Assembly: GCA_017438745.1 (NCBI GenBank)
Contig: JAFRUS010000045.1
Coordinates: 1-64,000, forward strand
DNA length: 64,000 nucleotides
Source: Oscillospiraceae bacterium
GTDB lineage: Bacteria; Bacillota; Clostridia; Oscillospirales; Ruminococcaceae
Direction: 5' to 3'
Shown: positions 34,080 to 43,055 of the stretch, in pieces
Numbering within the stretch: the stretch's first letter is position 1
Layout of the letters: each line of letters opens with the position of its first letter
The notes under the pieces: model-generated
The model's database searches: none
What the model was told of the DNA's origin: nothing
Seen by the model: only the letters and a program-made list of their open reading frames with translations
Made by a program: the position numbers and the translations under genes

Positions 34080-36179
34080 TCAGGCAAGCGAACTTACCTT
34101 TCTGGAAAGGAACTGTCTCATCTTTGCAAGGTCTGCAAGTTTTACTTCACCGTCTCCGTCAACATCTGCTGCTTTCTTCTGAGTATCGTTCAGTTCCATG
34201 TCTCCAATAAGATAGAGTGACAGGTATGACAGATCAGTAATATCAACTTTATTGTCACTGTTCAGATCGCCGGTCATTATTTTAGCTTCGGCCACCGGAT
34301 TTTCAGGTTCCTCCAGAGCAACAGCCGGAGTCATGATCGTATATTCATCATTTCCGGCATAGCTGCCGCTCGAATCGTAATGTGATGCAGGGTTATTTCT
34401 GTGTTTTACTACAAATTTTTTCAGACTGCATACCTCTTCATCGGTATCAAGAGTTCTGAGTGTTACAGTGCTGTTATCGACGTAATACTTTGGAACCACA
34501 CTATTCCCACCCGGAACATCACTTAATGAACTGTACTTCTGTCTGAAATCTCCGAAAGTGTAGTACTTCTCTCCGTCTGTCGTTCTTACTTCGACAAGCT
34601 CATCATCCCAGATCTGCGGCAAACCGAAAAGAGTAAAGTAAATACCTGAGTTATATACCGGAACAGAGTACTCTCTTACCCTGTTTTCTGTGTCACTTAT
34701 CATTTCAGGGCTGATCGTTATACCGTTACATCCGCCCATCAGTTTTTCAATCGCGAGGATCTGCTTTTCGCTAAGACCTTTTTCAGATGAAAGGATCTCA
34801 TCGAAAGTAACTGTTATGCACTTCTCATTTTCATCACCGTCTACAAAACTGATGCTGGTATCTGCCACCGGAGCTATCTCCTCACAGATAGCGATCACTT
34901 CTTCAGGAGTCTGCAGTTTTCCCGCCTTTTTCGTATTGTATAAATAGCAGGTTATCTTATCAAATTTCCAGTCAGCCGTTGTCCAGCTCCACCAGGCTAT
35001 CATTTCCTGAATATTGCTGCATGATGAAGTAAGTGTTTCAACTGCATCGAACATAGCAGTTATACTTTCGCTTCTAATTAAATAGCAGCCCCCCGCAGGT
35101 TCGATCCATGCATTTTCCAGTTTCTTATTCAATTCATCAATTTCGTCGTCCGGAATTTTCTTTTCATCATATGTTACAAAAAGTGTACACAAAAGTTCAT
35201 CATACAGATAGCATATCTCGCCGGCATGATTCATATCAAAGGAACATTCAAGTATATTTGAAGTATTTCTGTCACACGGCTGATAGAATGAAGGAACGAG
35301 ACCGCTCCGGTGTACCTCGTCATATGCGAAAATATCCGGTTCAATTATCTCGTAATCAACATCATTCTTATTCAGCCAGCCAATGAATACCCCATCAGAT
35401 GACGCTGTATAAAGATTTCTGTGAGTTACCTCTCCTGTCTCCTGACCGGCTTCCGGTTCCACAGCAAACCAGTTGCCGATATCACGCCTTTTATTCAGTT
35501 CTTTTAAGGCATTGAAATCATCCTCCGACCAGTTTTCCGGTTTGCAGCTGAAATAGTATGCCTTGCCGTCTTCTTCATCTTCTTCCTTCATATACTCAAG
35601 ATCAAGCATAGAATATTTTTCAAGGAACTCATCCTTGTCCAGTGGATCAATCGAAAAGATAATAAGCGTGAATCCGTCGATCTTATGTTCTTTCACACAG
35701 ATATATTCATCAAGAGAAAGAACATTGCTGTTTTTATTCAGCACATTAAGCATTTCATCCTCAAACTGGTTTCCGCTCGGAGTGAAACGATATGAATTGC
35801 TTCCTTCTTCTTTTACAAATTCCACTCTGTTCTTTTCCAGATATCGGCCGTTCACCTGTTCATACGGTGGTTCTGTTCCGTCCTTCATCGTAACGATATC
35901 ATACGACTCATCGGTTAAGTAATGAACTTTGCCGTCCGGTTCAATAACGAGTGTTTTAAGATTATGTCTTCCTTCATCACGCGCCAGATCAAAAACAAGT
36001 GCCCCTTCAGCTTCATACTTTTCAATGATCTCACTCATCGTTCCGTTATATCCGCTTTCTGTCTTTGCTTCAGATACAGAAGAAACGTTTTCCACCGAAA
36101 CCTCTTCCGCATAAACTGACGGAAGTGCGCATGAAGCCATAATCGATACTGCCATAATCCCTGCTATTATTTTTTTCAT
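34080..36179 (-). CDS. Secreted dockerin protein of unknown function
   Basis: The 699-residue protein has a signal peptide (about 1-24), a large acidic region with no recognised domain (about 30-630) and a C-terminal dockerin (about 638-697, DLNSDNKVDITDL and DVDGDGEVKLADL). The middle contains repeated short segments on the plan of xGYxxYYxxPxxW, several Cys (for example CSFDMNHAGEICYLYDELLC) and a Trp-rich WWSWTTADW. It is not an obvious glycoside hydrolase or carbohydrate-binding module. It should be secreted and docked to a scaffoldin. Confidence 0.75.
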   Translation of the reverse strand: MKKIIAGIMAVSIMASCALPSVYAEEVSVENVSSVSEAKTESGYNGTMSEIIEKYEAEGALVFDLARDEGRHNLKTLVIEPDGKVHYLTDESYDIVTMKDGTEPPYEQVNGRYLEKNRVEFVKEEGSNSYRFTPSGNQFEDEMLNVLNKNSNVLSLDEYICVKEHKIDGFTLIIFSIDPLDKDEFLEKYSMLDLEYMKEEDEEDGKAYYFSCKPENWSEDDFNALKELNKRRDIGNWFAVEPEAGQETGEVTHRNLYTASSDGVFIGWLNKNDVDYEIIEPDIFAYDEVHRSGLVPSFYQPCDRNTSNILECSFDMNHAGEICYLYDELLCTLFVTYDEKKIPDDEIDELNKKLENAWIEPAGGCYLIRSESITAMFDAVETLTSSCSNIQEMIAWWSWTTADWKFDKITCYLYNTKKAGKLQTPEEVIAICEEIAPVADTSISFVDGDENEKCITVTFDEILSSEKGLSEKQILAIEKLMGGCNGITISPEMISDTENRVREYSVPVYNSGIYFTLFGLPQIWDDELVEVRTTDGEKYYTFGDFRQKYSSLSDVPGGNSVVPKYYVDNSTVTLRTLDTDEEVCSLKKFVVKHRNNPASHYDSSGSYAGNDEYTIMTPAVALEEPENPVAEAKIMTGDLNSDNKVDITDLSYLSLYLIGDMELNDTQKKAADVDGDGEVKLADLAKMRQFLSRKVSSLA

Positions 36180-36427
36180 ACAGATACATCCCTTTCATTT
36201 ACCCCCACATCACAGGGGATGAGAACATTTGTTATTAATGGTTAAAGTCACCTGTCTGAATGATAATGTTCATTCAAAGCAATTATGTGCTTTCTATTTA
36301 TTATACACACGAAATCCTGATTTATCTCCGCTGATTTTTATTTTTTTGAAAAGGTTCAAAAGTTTGTGAATCATGTACATATCACATTCTTATATACTGT
36401 CACAGTTACACAAACATTCATATAAAC

Positions 36428-36455
36428 TAGAAAAAGCACGCCCGCAGGCGTGCTT
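36428..36455 (-). terminator. Terminator of nadE
   Basis: The stem AAGCACGCC-TGCG-GGCGTGCTT followed by TTTC on the minus strand lies just past the nadE stop. The rest of the 36180-36430 gap is the A/T-rich leader of the dockerin gene, with no further gene seen. Confidence 0.85.
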
Positions 36456-36472
36456 ACCATAGTACAGGTACA

Positions 36473-38389
36473 TCACAGACGCACCTGATCATCAAGTTCT
36501 TTCAGCCAAATATTTGCCTGAGCATCACTCGGCATGCGCCAGTCGCCTCTCGGAGACAGTGTTACCGTACCTACCTTCGGAGCATCCGGCAGGCAGGAGC
36601 GTTTGAACTGCTGTGAGAAGAAACGGCGAATGAATGTTTTAAGCCATTTGAGTATGACCTCTTTCGGGTATGCACCTTCAAAAGTCATGCAGGCTATGCG
36701 GAATATCTTAAGCGGTGAGAATCCCCATCTCAGCATATAGTACATGAAGAAGTCATGCAGCTCATACGGTCCGACGATATCTTCGGTTTTCTGAGAGATA
36801 GTACCGTTTTCATCAGGTGGGAGAAGTTCCGGGCTGACCGGGGTATCAAGTATATCGTCCAGCACCTTTTTCAAAATACCATCGGATATCTGCGATTCAT
36901 AGCCGACAAGCCAGCGTACAAGAGTTTTCGGGATAGAAGCATTTACCGCATACATCGACATATGATCGCCGTTATATGTCGCCCAGCCGAGAGCAAGCTC
37001 GGAAAGATCACCCGTACCGATAACTATGCCTCCAAGCTGATTTGCCTTGTCCATGAGTATCTGCGTGCGCTCTCTTGCCTGTGAGTTCTCATAGGTAACA
37101 TCATGCACATCGGCACTTTGTCCGATATCCTCAAAGTGCTGTGTCACGCTCTTACAGATGTTTATCTCTTCGAGAGTGGCACCGTAGGCTTTCGCAAGTT
37201 CACAGGCATTGTTGTATGTTCTGTCAGTCGTACCGAAGCAAGGCATGGTAACAGCGCGGATACCCTTTCGGTCAAGTCCAAGCATATCAAAAGCGTGAAC
37301 TGTAACGATAAGAGCAAGAGTTGAGTCAAGTCCGCCCGAAAGTCCCAGTACCGCAGTTTTACAGCCTATATGCCGCATTCTGCTCATAAGTCCGACTGCC
37401 TGCATAGTGAGTATTTCACTGCACCTGCTGTCAAGAGCGTTCTTATCAACGGGTACGAAAGGAGTCCTTGCAAAGGTTCTGTCCAGTCGTGTATCAGTGA
37501 CTTCAAGAGAAAACTCAGAGGTTTTTCCCGCAGGTAACGTCCTGAAAGTGTTCATTCTCCTTCGCTCATGTATCAGCTTCTTTATGTCGATATCGGCGAT
37601 GGTCAGACCGCTCGTGAACGGCTTTGATTCTGCTAGGACTGAACCATTTTCCGCTATGATATTATGCCCTGCAAACACCATATCCTGAGTTGATTCACCT
37701 ATTCCCGAATCCGCGTAAGCATAGGCACAGGCAAGCGAACCCGATCTCGCCTTTATGAGCGTCCTGCGGTATTCAGCCTTGCCTATAACTTCATCGCTGG
37801 CAGAAAGATTGAATACTATCACCGCTCCCCGTCCGGCAAGCTGTTCCGACGGCGGCGAACTTACCCACATATCCTCACATATCTCTATGCCGAATGTAAG
37901 TTCCGGAAGTTCTGTACAGGTAAACAGCGTATCCTCAAGGTGAACTGAATATTCATCATCAAGTCGTATATCAGCACAAAGCCCCTCCTCCGCAGGAGTA
38001 AAATGACGAGCTTCGTAGAATTCGTTGTAGTTAGGAATATTCTTCTTTGCCACCGCTCCTGTCACTTTGCCCTTGTTAATGACAACAGCGCAGTTATAAA
38101 GTTTTCCGTAAACCGTCAGAGGTATGCCGACAACAGCCGCTATATCAAGCTGTGACGTTTCCCTGATTATGCGCACAAGTTCAGTCTTTGCCGAGGTCAG
38201 AAGCGCATCCTGCAGAAATAAGTCTCCACAGGTGTAACCCGTAACCGAAAGTTCAGGGAAGCACACTATCTTTACGCCCTTGTCATGAGCTTCCTTTATA
38301 AGATCTATTATCCTGTCTGCGTTGTATATGCAGTCTGCAACTTTCAGCTCCGGTGTAGCGCAGGCTGTTTTTATAAATCCGTCTTTCAT
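36473..38389 (-). CDS. nadE: Glutamine-dependent NAD+ synthetase
   Basis: The 638-residue enzyme amidates deamido-NAD using glutamine. The N-terminal nitrilase-like glutaminase (about 1-290) has Glu in CFPELSVTGYT, Lys in AKKNIPNYNEFYE and Cys in GIEICEDMW. The C-terminal synthetase (about 320-638) has the P-loop GLSGGLDSTLAL. Start ATG 38389 follows GGAGG; the longer frame upstream runs through its leader hairpin and is not coding. The leader carries the same AAGCAAGGGTGCTG hairpin as the urea and urease genes, so it is probably part of their nitrogen control. Confidence 0.93.
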   Translation of the reverse strand: MKDGFIKTACATPELKVADCIYNADRIIDLIKEAHDKGVKIVCFPELSVTGYTCGDLFLQDALLTSAKTELVRIIRETSQLDIAAVVGIPLTVYGKLYNCAVVINKGKVTGAVAKKNIPNYNEFYEARHFTPAEEGLCADIRLDDEYSVHLEDTLFTCTELPELTFGIEICEDMWVSSPPSEQLAGRGAVIVFNLSASDEVIGKAEYRRTLIKARSGSLACAYAYADSGIGESTQDMVFAGHNIIAENGSVLAESKPFTSGLTIADIDIKKLIHERRRMNTFRTLPAGKTSEFSLEVTDTRLDRTFARTPFVPVDKNALDSRCSEILTMQAVGLMSRMRHIGCKTAVLGLSGGLDSTLALIVTVHAFDMLGLDRKGIRAVTMPCFGTTDRTYNNACELAKAYGATLEEINICKSVTQHFEDIGQSADVHDVTYENSQARERTQILMDKANQLGGIVIGTGDLSELALGWATYNGDHMSMYAVNASIPKTLVRWLVGYESQISDGILKKVLDDILDTPVSPELLPPDENGTISQKTEDIVGPYELHDFFMYYMLRWGFSPLKIFRIACMTFEGAYPKEVILKWLKTFIRRFFSQQFKRSCLPDAPKVGTVTLSPRGDWRMPSDAQANIWLKELDDQVRL

Positions 38390-38404
38390 ATTTACCTCCA
38401 GAAA

Positions 38405-38479
38405 ACAGAAAAAGGGTGCTGAAAAACAGCACCCTTGCTTGTATGATATAAGTATATACCAAAAATATCCGTTTGTCAA
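38405..38479 (-). promoter_or_regulatory. nadE promoter and leader attenuator (N-leader motif)
   Basis: On the minus strand TTGACA (38474-38479), 17 bp, TATACT (38451-38456). The transcript then reads AAGCAAGGGTGCTG-TTTTT-CAGCACCCTTTTTC, a terminator hairpin within about 15 nt of the expected start and before the ribosome site. The 38480-38623 stretch upstream shows no gene. Confidence 0.75.
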
Positions 38480-38623
38480 GCGTGAAAATCCGGACGAAAA
38501 TACTGACCGTGAATTCAGGTTTATATCTATCGACTTTTCAAAAAATTAAGTGAATCGTAAGTCAGTAACCCGTAATGATCCGGATTATGAGGATGATACT
38601 ATCAGGGTTGCATTCGACGAGGA

Positions 38624-39370
38624 TCATACCGGACAGACCTGCTTAGGAAAATATAGAATAAACTCTGTGCCTTCATCAGGAACACTTCTGGCTTCTATTC
38701 TGCCTCCGTGACGTGTCATTATCCGGCGGCACAAAGCAAGTCCGACTCCGTGGCCTTCATATTTTTCCGATGCATTAAGTCTTGTGAATATCTGAAAAAT
38801 GCTGTCTGCATCTTTCATTTCGAATCCAATTCCGTTATCTCTGACGGAAATTATATGATGATCGCGGTCATTACTGTAACTAACAGTAATAACCGTTTTT
38901 TCTCTTACAGCCGAAAATTTGAATGCGTTTGAAAGCAGGTTTTTTACAAGTATTTCTATAAGTACATCATCACCGTTTATTACCGGAAGTTCATCAAGTT
39001 CCAGTATAATGTTCCGGTCCGGTTCAAGTGAATGAAGTTCATCAAAAACGTCATTAAAAAGCGCACCTATATAAACCGGTTCTATTTCCGGTATAAGACT
39101 GCTTATTCTTGAAAAATCCATCAGGCTTTCTATCTTTTCAGAAATACCTGATGCCTTATTGCTGAGAATACCGGCTAACTCTTTAAGTGATTCATCATTG
39201 CGTTCATCAGCTTCATTCCTGAGCAGATCGACAAGCATAATCAGAGAGTTCACCGGCGATTTAAGTTCATGTGCCACTGCGGCAAAAAACAGATTCAGAT
39301 CATTGTTTTCCGATACACGGTACCGGATCTCATTTTCTGTATCAGAGTAATATAGTTTTTCTTCATTCAT
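38624..39370 (-). CDS. Soluble sensor histidine kinase
   Basis: This 248-residue kinase has no membrane helix and almost no input domain. The HisKA H-box is FFAAVAHELKSPVNSL. The HATPase boxes are intact: NLLSNAFKFS, RDNGIGF and GHGVGLALCRRIM. It is the last gene of the urt cluster. The AraC-type response regulator at 45305 opens the same-strand gene run, so the two may form a split two-component pair reading nitrogen or urea status. The pairing is inferred. Confidence 0.85.
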   Translation of the reverse strand: MNEEKLYYSDTENEIRYRVSENNDLNLFFAAVAHELKSPVNSLIMLVDLLRNEADERNDESLKELAGILSNKASGISEKIESLMDFSRISSLIPEIEPVYIGALFNDVFDELHSLEPDRNIILELDELPVINGDDVLIEILVKNLLSNAFKFSAVREKTVITVSYSNDRDHHIISVRDNGIGFEMKDADSIFQIFTRLNASEKYEGHGVGLALCRRIMTRHGGRIEARSVPDEGTEFILYFPKQVCPV

Positions 39371-39387
39371 ATATTCTGCTTACTATT

Positions 39388-40080
39388 CTAATCTGTCATC
39401 AGCTTCTGGACTTCTGTTTTATCTGCGTCTGATGTTGTATTCTGATAAATGATACTTCCCTTTTCCATTACGTATAAACTGTCCGTGTGTTCCATTACAA
39501 AATCAAGATACTGCTCCACCAGAAGAATAGATATTCCTTTCCATTCATTTATTTTTTTGATTGCCGCTCCGATATTCTGGATTATAGACGGCTGGATTCC
39601 TTCTGTCGGTTCATCCAGAATGAGTATTTTCGGTTCTGCGACCAGCGCTCTCGCAATGGCAAGCTGCTGCTGCTGACCGCCTGAAAGATCACCGCCTTTT
39701 CGCTTTGCGAATTTCGGAAGTATAGGAAACAGATCAAATATATAATCCGGAATCTTTCCCTTACCGCCCAACGGCTGAAGACCAAGTTCTATATTTTCCT
39801 GAACGGTCATCTGCGGAAAAATATCACGTCCCTGAGGGACATAACCTATTCCAAGCCTTACACGTTCATATGACGGTTTCTTTATTATCTCTTCTCCGTC
39901 AAACATTACTGAACCGGACGGAGTTTTAACTATTCCCATGATACTTTTCAGTGTTGTGCTTTTACCTACACCGTTTCTTCCGATAAGACCGACAATTTTC
40001 CCTTTCGGGACTTCAAAACTTAAGTCATCAATGACCATGCTCTCCCCGTAGTAAGAACTCATTCCGTTTACCTTAAGCAT
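39388..40080 (-). CDS. urtE: Urea ABC transporter ATPase UrtE
   Basis: This LivF-type ATPase has about 230 residues, with Walker A GRNGVGKST, signature LSGGQQQQ and Walker B ILILDEP. Start ATG 40080 overlaps the urtD end by 8 bases. Assignment to urea, and not to branched-chain amino acids, rests on the five-gene urt order beside ureABC. Confidence 0.88.
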   Translation of the reverse strand: MLKVNGMSSYYGESMVIDDLSFEVPKGKIVGLIGRNGVGKSTTLKSIMGIVKTPSGSVMFDGEEIIKKPSYERVRLGIGYVPQGRDIFPQMTVQENIELGLQPLGGKGKIPDYIFDLFPILPKFAKRKGGDLSGGQQQQLAIARALVAEPKILILDEPTEGIQPSIIQNIGAAIKKINEWKGISILLVEQYLDFVMEHTDSLYVMEKGSIIYQNTTSDADKTEVQKLMTD

Positions 40081-40849
40081 CGTGTTCACCGCCTCGTCCG
40101 AGATATACTGCCTGTACAGTTTTATCTGCCAGGACTTCATTCACATTTCCTTCCATAAGGAATTTCCCTTCATGCAGTACAGTAACTATATCAGCTGCCT
40201 GTTTTACAAAATCCATATCATGCTCGATAACGATTATTGTACAGTCTTTCTTTATTTCCTTAAGGATCTCACCTGTTTTAAAAGTTTCAGGTTTTCCCAT
40301 GCCGGCCGCCGGTTCGTCAAGCATTATTATTTCCGGTTTCGACACGAGCTGCATTGCGATCTCAAGCCACTGTTTTTCACCGTGAGCAAGACTTCCTGCA
40401 CGTTCACCGGATTTTCCGTCAAGCGAAACACGCTTTAAAGTATTATGAATACACTCCAGTTCTTCCTTTGTAGTTTTTCTGAAAATTGAATCGAATATTC
40501 CTTTGTGCCCTTTCAGTGCAAGTATCATGTTTTCTTCCACAGAAAGATTTACAAATACGGAAGGCACCTGAAACTTACGTCCTACGCCTTCATTGACTAT
40601 CTTATACTCCTTCATTCCGGTAAGTCTGACCGGTTCCCTGTTTTTCGGATGAAAGATAACCGTTCCGGCAGTCGGCTTCGTTCTGGCACATATGATGTCC
40701 AGAAGTGTGGTTTTTCCGGCGCCGTTCGGACCAATAAAGAAATGAACAGTATTTCGCATAACTCTTGTCCTTACATCGGTCAGAGCATAGAAGCCGTCAA
40801 AGCATACTGATATATTATTGATTTCCAGTGCAACATCATTTACCGCCAT
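40073..40849 (-). CDS. urtD: Urea ABC transporter ATPase UrtD
   Basis: This LivG-type ATPase has 258 residues: Walker A GPNGAGKTT, a signature variant LAHGEKQWLEIAMQL (in place of LSGG), and Walker B IIMLDEPAAGM. The LAHGEKQWLEI variant is typical of UrtD. It overlaps urtE and follows urtC by 4 bases. Confidence 0.9.
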   Translation of the reverse strand: MAVNDVALEINNISVCFDGFYALTDVRTRVMRNTVHFFIGPNGAGKTTLLDIICARTKPTAGTVIFHPKNREPVRLTGMKEYKIVNEGVGRKFQVPSVFVNLSVEENMILALKGHKGIFDSIFRKTTKEELECIHNTLKRVSLDGKSGERAGSLAHGEKQWLEIAMQLVSKPEIIMLDEPAAGMGKPETFKTGEILKEIKKDCTIIVIEHDMDFVKQAADIVTVLHEGKFLMEGNVNEVLADKTVQAVYLGRGGEHDA

Positions 40850-40853
40850 AACG

Positions 40854-41948
40854 TCAAGCCTCCTTTGTTTTTTTCTTTCTGTTTTTCAGCTTTTCTGCGA
40901 CTGCAGGAATCTGTTCAGTTATGATACCGACGATTCCGCCTTTGAAAAACAGAATAGTTATACAGAAAGCAGCGCCTATAATGTACTGCCATATTTCGAC
41001 CATGCTGCCTGAACTCAGATTGTATTCACACAGATTGATCAGAAATGCACCGATAACTGCACCGATTATGGTTCCTCTGCCTCCGATGGCTACCCAGATC
41101 ACCATTGCGATCGAATAGGATATCGTCATCTGGGAAGGTGTGATGCTTCCGTTAAAATTTACGAAAACCGCTCCGGCTATTCCGGCTGTCACTGCTGAAA
41201 CCACATAGATAAAATTCTTGTATGCTGAAACTTTATAACCTGAGAAATATGTTCTGTTCTCACCGTCACGGATAGCAACGAGAAGGCAGCCGAATTTTCC
41301 TGAAGTAAGAAATCTTGCTGCCGCATATACCACGATCAGTATTGCAAGCGATATGTAGAAAAGTTCAAACATAGCCTGCTTATGAGCTTCTCCTTTGATA
41401 CTTCCGAGAATGGTCTTTATTTCAGTTATACCGACATTTCCGTTTGTATAAGGTGAAAGTGCAATAAAAATAGAATAACCGGCCCATGTAAGCGCCTGTG
41501 AAATGATCGAGAAATAAACGCCTTTTACTCGGTTACGGAAAATGAAGTATCCTATCAGATATGCCACTGTTCCCGGTACAGCAATAATAAGAATGAGTGC
41601 GACCGGGAAATAATTAAACGGTCTCCATACAAGCGGGAGTTCAGTCATACCGCCGATATGCATGAAATCAGTTATACCACCGCCTGTCTCCTGCAGTTTA
41701 AGGTACATTGCCATACAGTAACCGCCAAGCGCAAAATACAGCCCGTGACCAAGACTGAGTATCCCCGTATAACCCCATATCAGATCGATGCCTATTGCAA
41801 CGATAGCAAATGCAATACACTTGCCGAGAAACAGAACAATCGATGAACTGTTAAGTATACCGGCATTAAGCATAAGAGGAGCGCATGCAAGAACAGCTGC
41901 GATCATTGCAAAGCATATATCCGGTCCCTTCTTTTTCAGAGATTTCAT
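40854..41948 (-). CDS. urtC: Urea ABC transporter permease UrtC
   Basis: This LivM-type permease of 364 residues has about ten hydrophobic segments. It carries the family motifs GYTGILSLGHGLYFALGGYCMA and GGRGTIIGAVIGAFL. The Lys-rich C-terminus is cytoplasmic. It sits between urtB and urtD in the operon. Confidence 0.9.
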   Translation of the reverse strand: MKSLKKKGPDICFAMIAAVLACAPLMLNAGILNSSSIVLFLGKCIAFAIVAIGIDLIWGYTGILSLGHGLYFALGGYCMAMYLKLQETGGGITDFMHIGGMTELPLVWRPFNYFPVALILIIAVPGTVAYLIGYFIFRNRVKGVYFSIISQALTWAGYSIFIALSPYTNGNVGITEIKTILGSIKGEAHKQAMFELFYISLAILIVVYAAARFLTSGKFGCLLVAIRDGENRTYFSGYKVSAYKNFIYVVSAVTAGIAGAVFVNFNGSITPSQMTISYSIAMVIWVAIGGRGTIIGAVIGAFLINLCEYNLSSGSMVEIWQYIIGAAFCITILFFKGGIVGIITEQIPAVAEKLKNRKKKTKEA

Positions 41949-41964
41949 TTACTATTTTCCTCCC

Positions 41965-42870
41965 TTACTCATCAAGACTTCTGCTCTTGATAACAAACAG
42001 TCCCTGCGGACGTTTCTGCAGGAAAAGAATAACGATCAGAAGTACGATCGCTTTCGCAATTGTTGATGATGTGTAATTTTCTGTAAAGATACTTGCAGAA
42101 CCGATTATTGTTGATCCGAGGACAGTTCCGAGAAGTTTGCCTACACCGCCGAGAACAACAGCCATGAATGAATTAACAATGTAGTTCTGACCGACTGTGG
42201 AATCTATTGAGCCGAGCAGAGCAACTGAACATCCTGCTATTCCGGCAAGACCGGAACCGATAGAAAATGTTATGTTATCTACCTTTCGGGAATTAATACC
42301 CATGCACTGCGCCATCGTTCTGTTCTGCATTACCGCTCTCATCTGTTTTCCGAAATTTGATCTGTACATTATGATCCATATGAAAAACATACAGACAGCC
42401 ACCATGAGAATAATAAAAAGTCTGTTCCATGAAAATGTACATTTTCCGATAGTTACGCCACCGTTTAAAAATGAAGGTGCAGTTACGTTTACGCCCTGTG
42501 TACCGAAAATATTTCTGGCTGCCTGCTGAAGGATAAGACTGATTCCCCATGTTGCAAGGAGACTGTCAATTTCTCGTCCGTAAAGATGTGAAATAACAAA
42601 CCGTTCAAGAAGGCTTCCCAGCAGATAGGTAACTCCGAAAGCAAAAGGAATGGCTGCGATGTAGTAAAGATCGCCAACACTTTCAGGAAGATAATGAATA
42701 AAGAACTGCTGAACAACATATGTCATATATGCGCCGATCATCAGAAACTCTCCGTGTGCCATATTGATAACTCTCATAAGGCCAAAGGTTATCGCAAGTC
42801 CCAGAGATGTAAGAAGAATTATGGAACTTAAGCTGATACCGTTGAACAGCGAATTTATAAACTGTACCAT
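41965..42870 (-). CDS. urtB: Urea ABC transporter permease UrtB
   Basis: This LivH-type permease of 301 residues has motifs GLMRVINMAHGEFLMIGAY, GIAGCSVALLGSI and a glycine-rich VLGGVGKLLGTVLGS. It is separated from urtA by a repeat element and an intrinsic terminator, unlike the tight spacing of the other genes. Confidence 0.9.
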   Translation of the reverse strand: MVQFINSLFNGISLSSIILLTSLGLAITFGLMRVINMAHGEFLMIGAYMTYVVQQFFIHYLPESVGDLYYIAAIPFAFGVTYLLGSLLERFVISHLYGREIDSLLATWGISLILQQAARNIFGTQGVNVTAPSFLNGGVTIGKCTFSWNRLFIILMVAVCMFFIWIIMYRSNFGKQMRAVMQNRTMAQCMGINSRKVDNITFSIGSGLAGIAGCSVALLGSIDSTVGQNYIVNSFMAVVLGGVGKLLGTVLGSTIIGSASIFTENYTSSTIAKAIVLLIVILFLQKRPQGLFVIKSRSLDE

Positions 42871-42886
42871 TTACAAGACTCCTTTA

Positions 42887-42928
42887 TCAAAAAAGCAGTG
42901 CAGTTTCGAATTTTCCGCTGCACTGCTT
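42887..42928 (-). terminator. Intercistronic terminator between urtA and urtB
   Basis: The stem AAGCAGTGCAG/CTGCACTGCTT (42893-42903 with 42918-42928) is followed by six Ts on the minus strand. It should lower transporter-membrane expression relative to the binding protein. Confidence 0.75.
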
Positions 42929-42983
42929 ATATGGAGATAGAAAACTAAAGTAGATTTTTAAGAAAAACAATTAGAAAAGTCAA

Positions 42984-43047
42984 TGGGGAGATTACGGGGC
43001 TTCGCCCCGTGTCCCACGCTGACCCATGAATAAATCAGCGTTTACCT
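42984..43047. repeat. MITE-like palindromic element, partial copy 5
   Basis: The ACGGGGCTTCGCCCCGT hairpin and the right end AATAAATCAGCGTTTACC lie inside the urt operon, between urtA and urtB. The left half is missing. Confidence 0.65.
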
Positions 43048-43055
43048 GGAAAACA

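Noticed and set aside
38480..38623. Possible short gene between nadE and the histidine kinase
   Set aside because: The stretch has no start with a ribosome site and no recognisable peptide; I see nothing in it beyond the nadE promoter edge.
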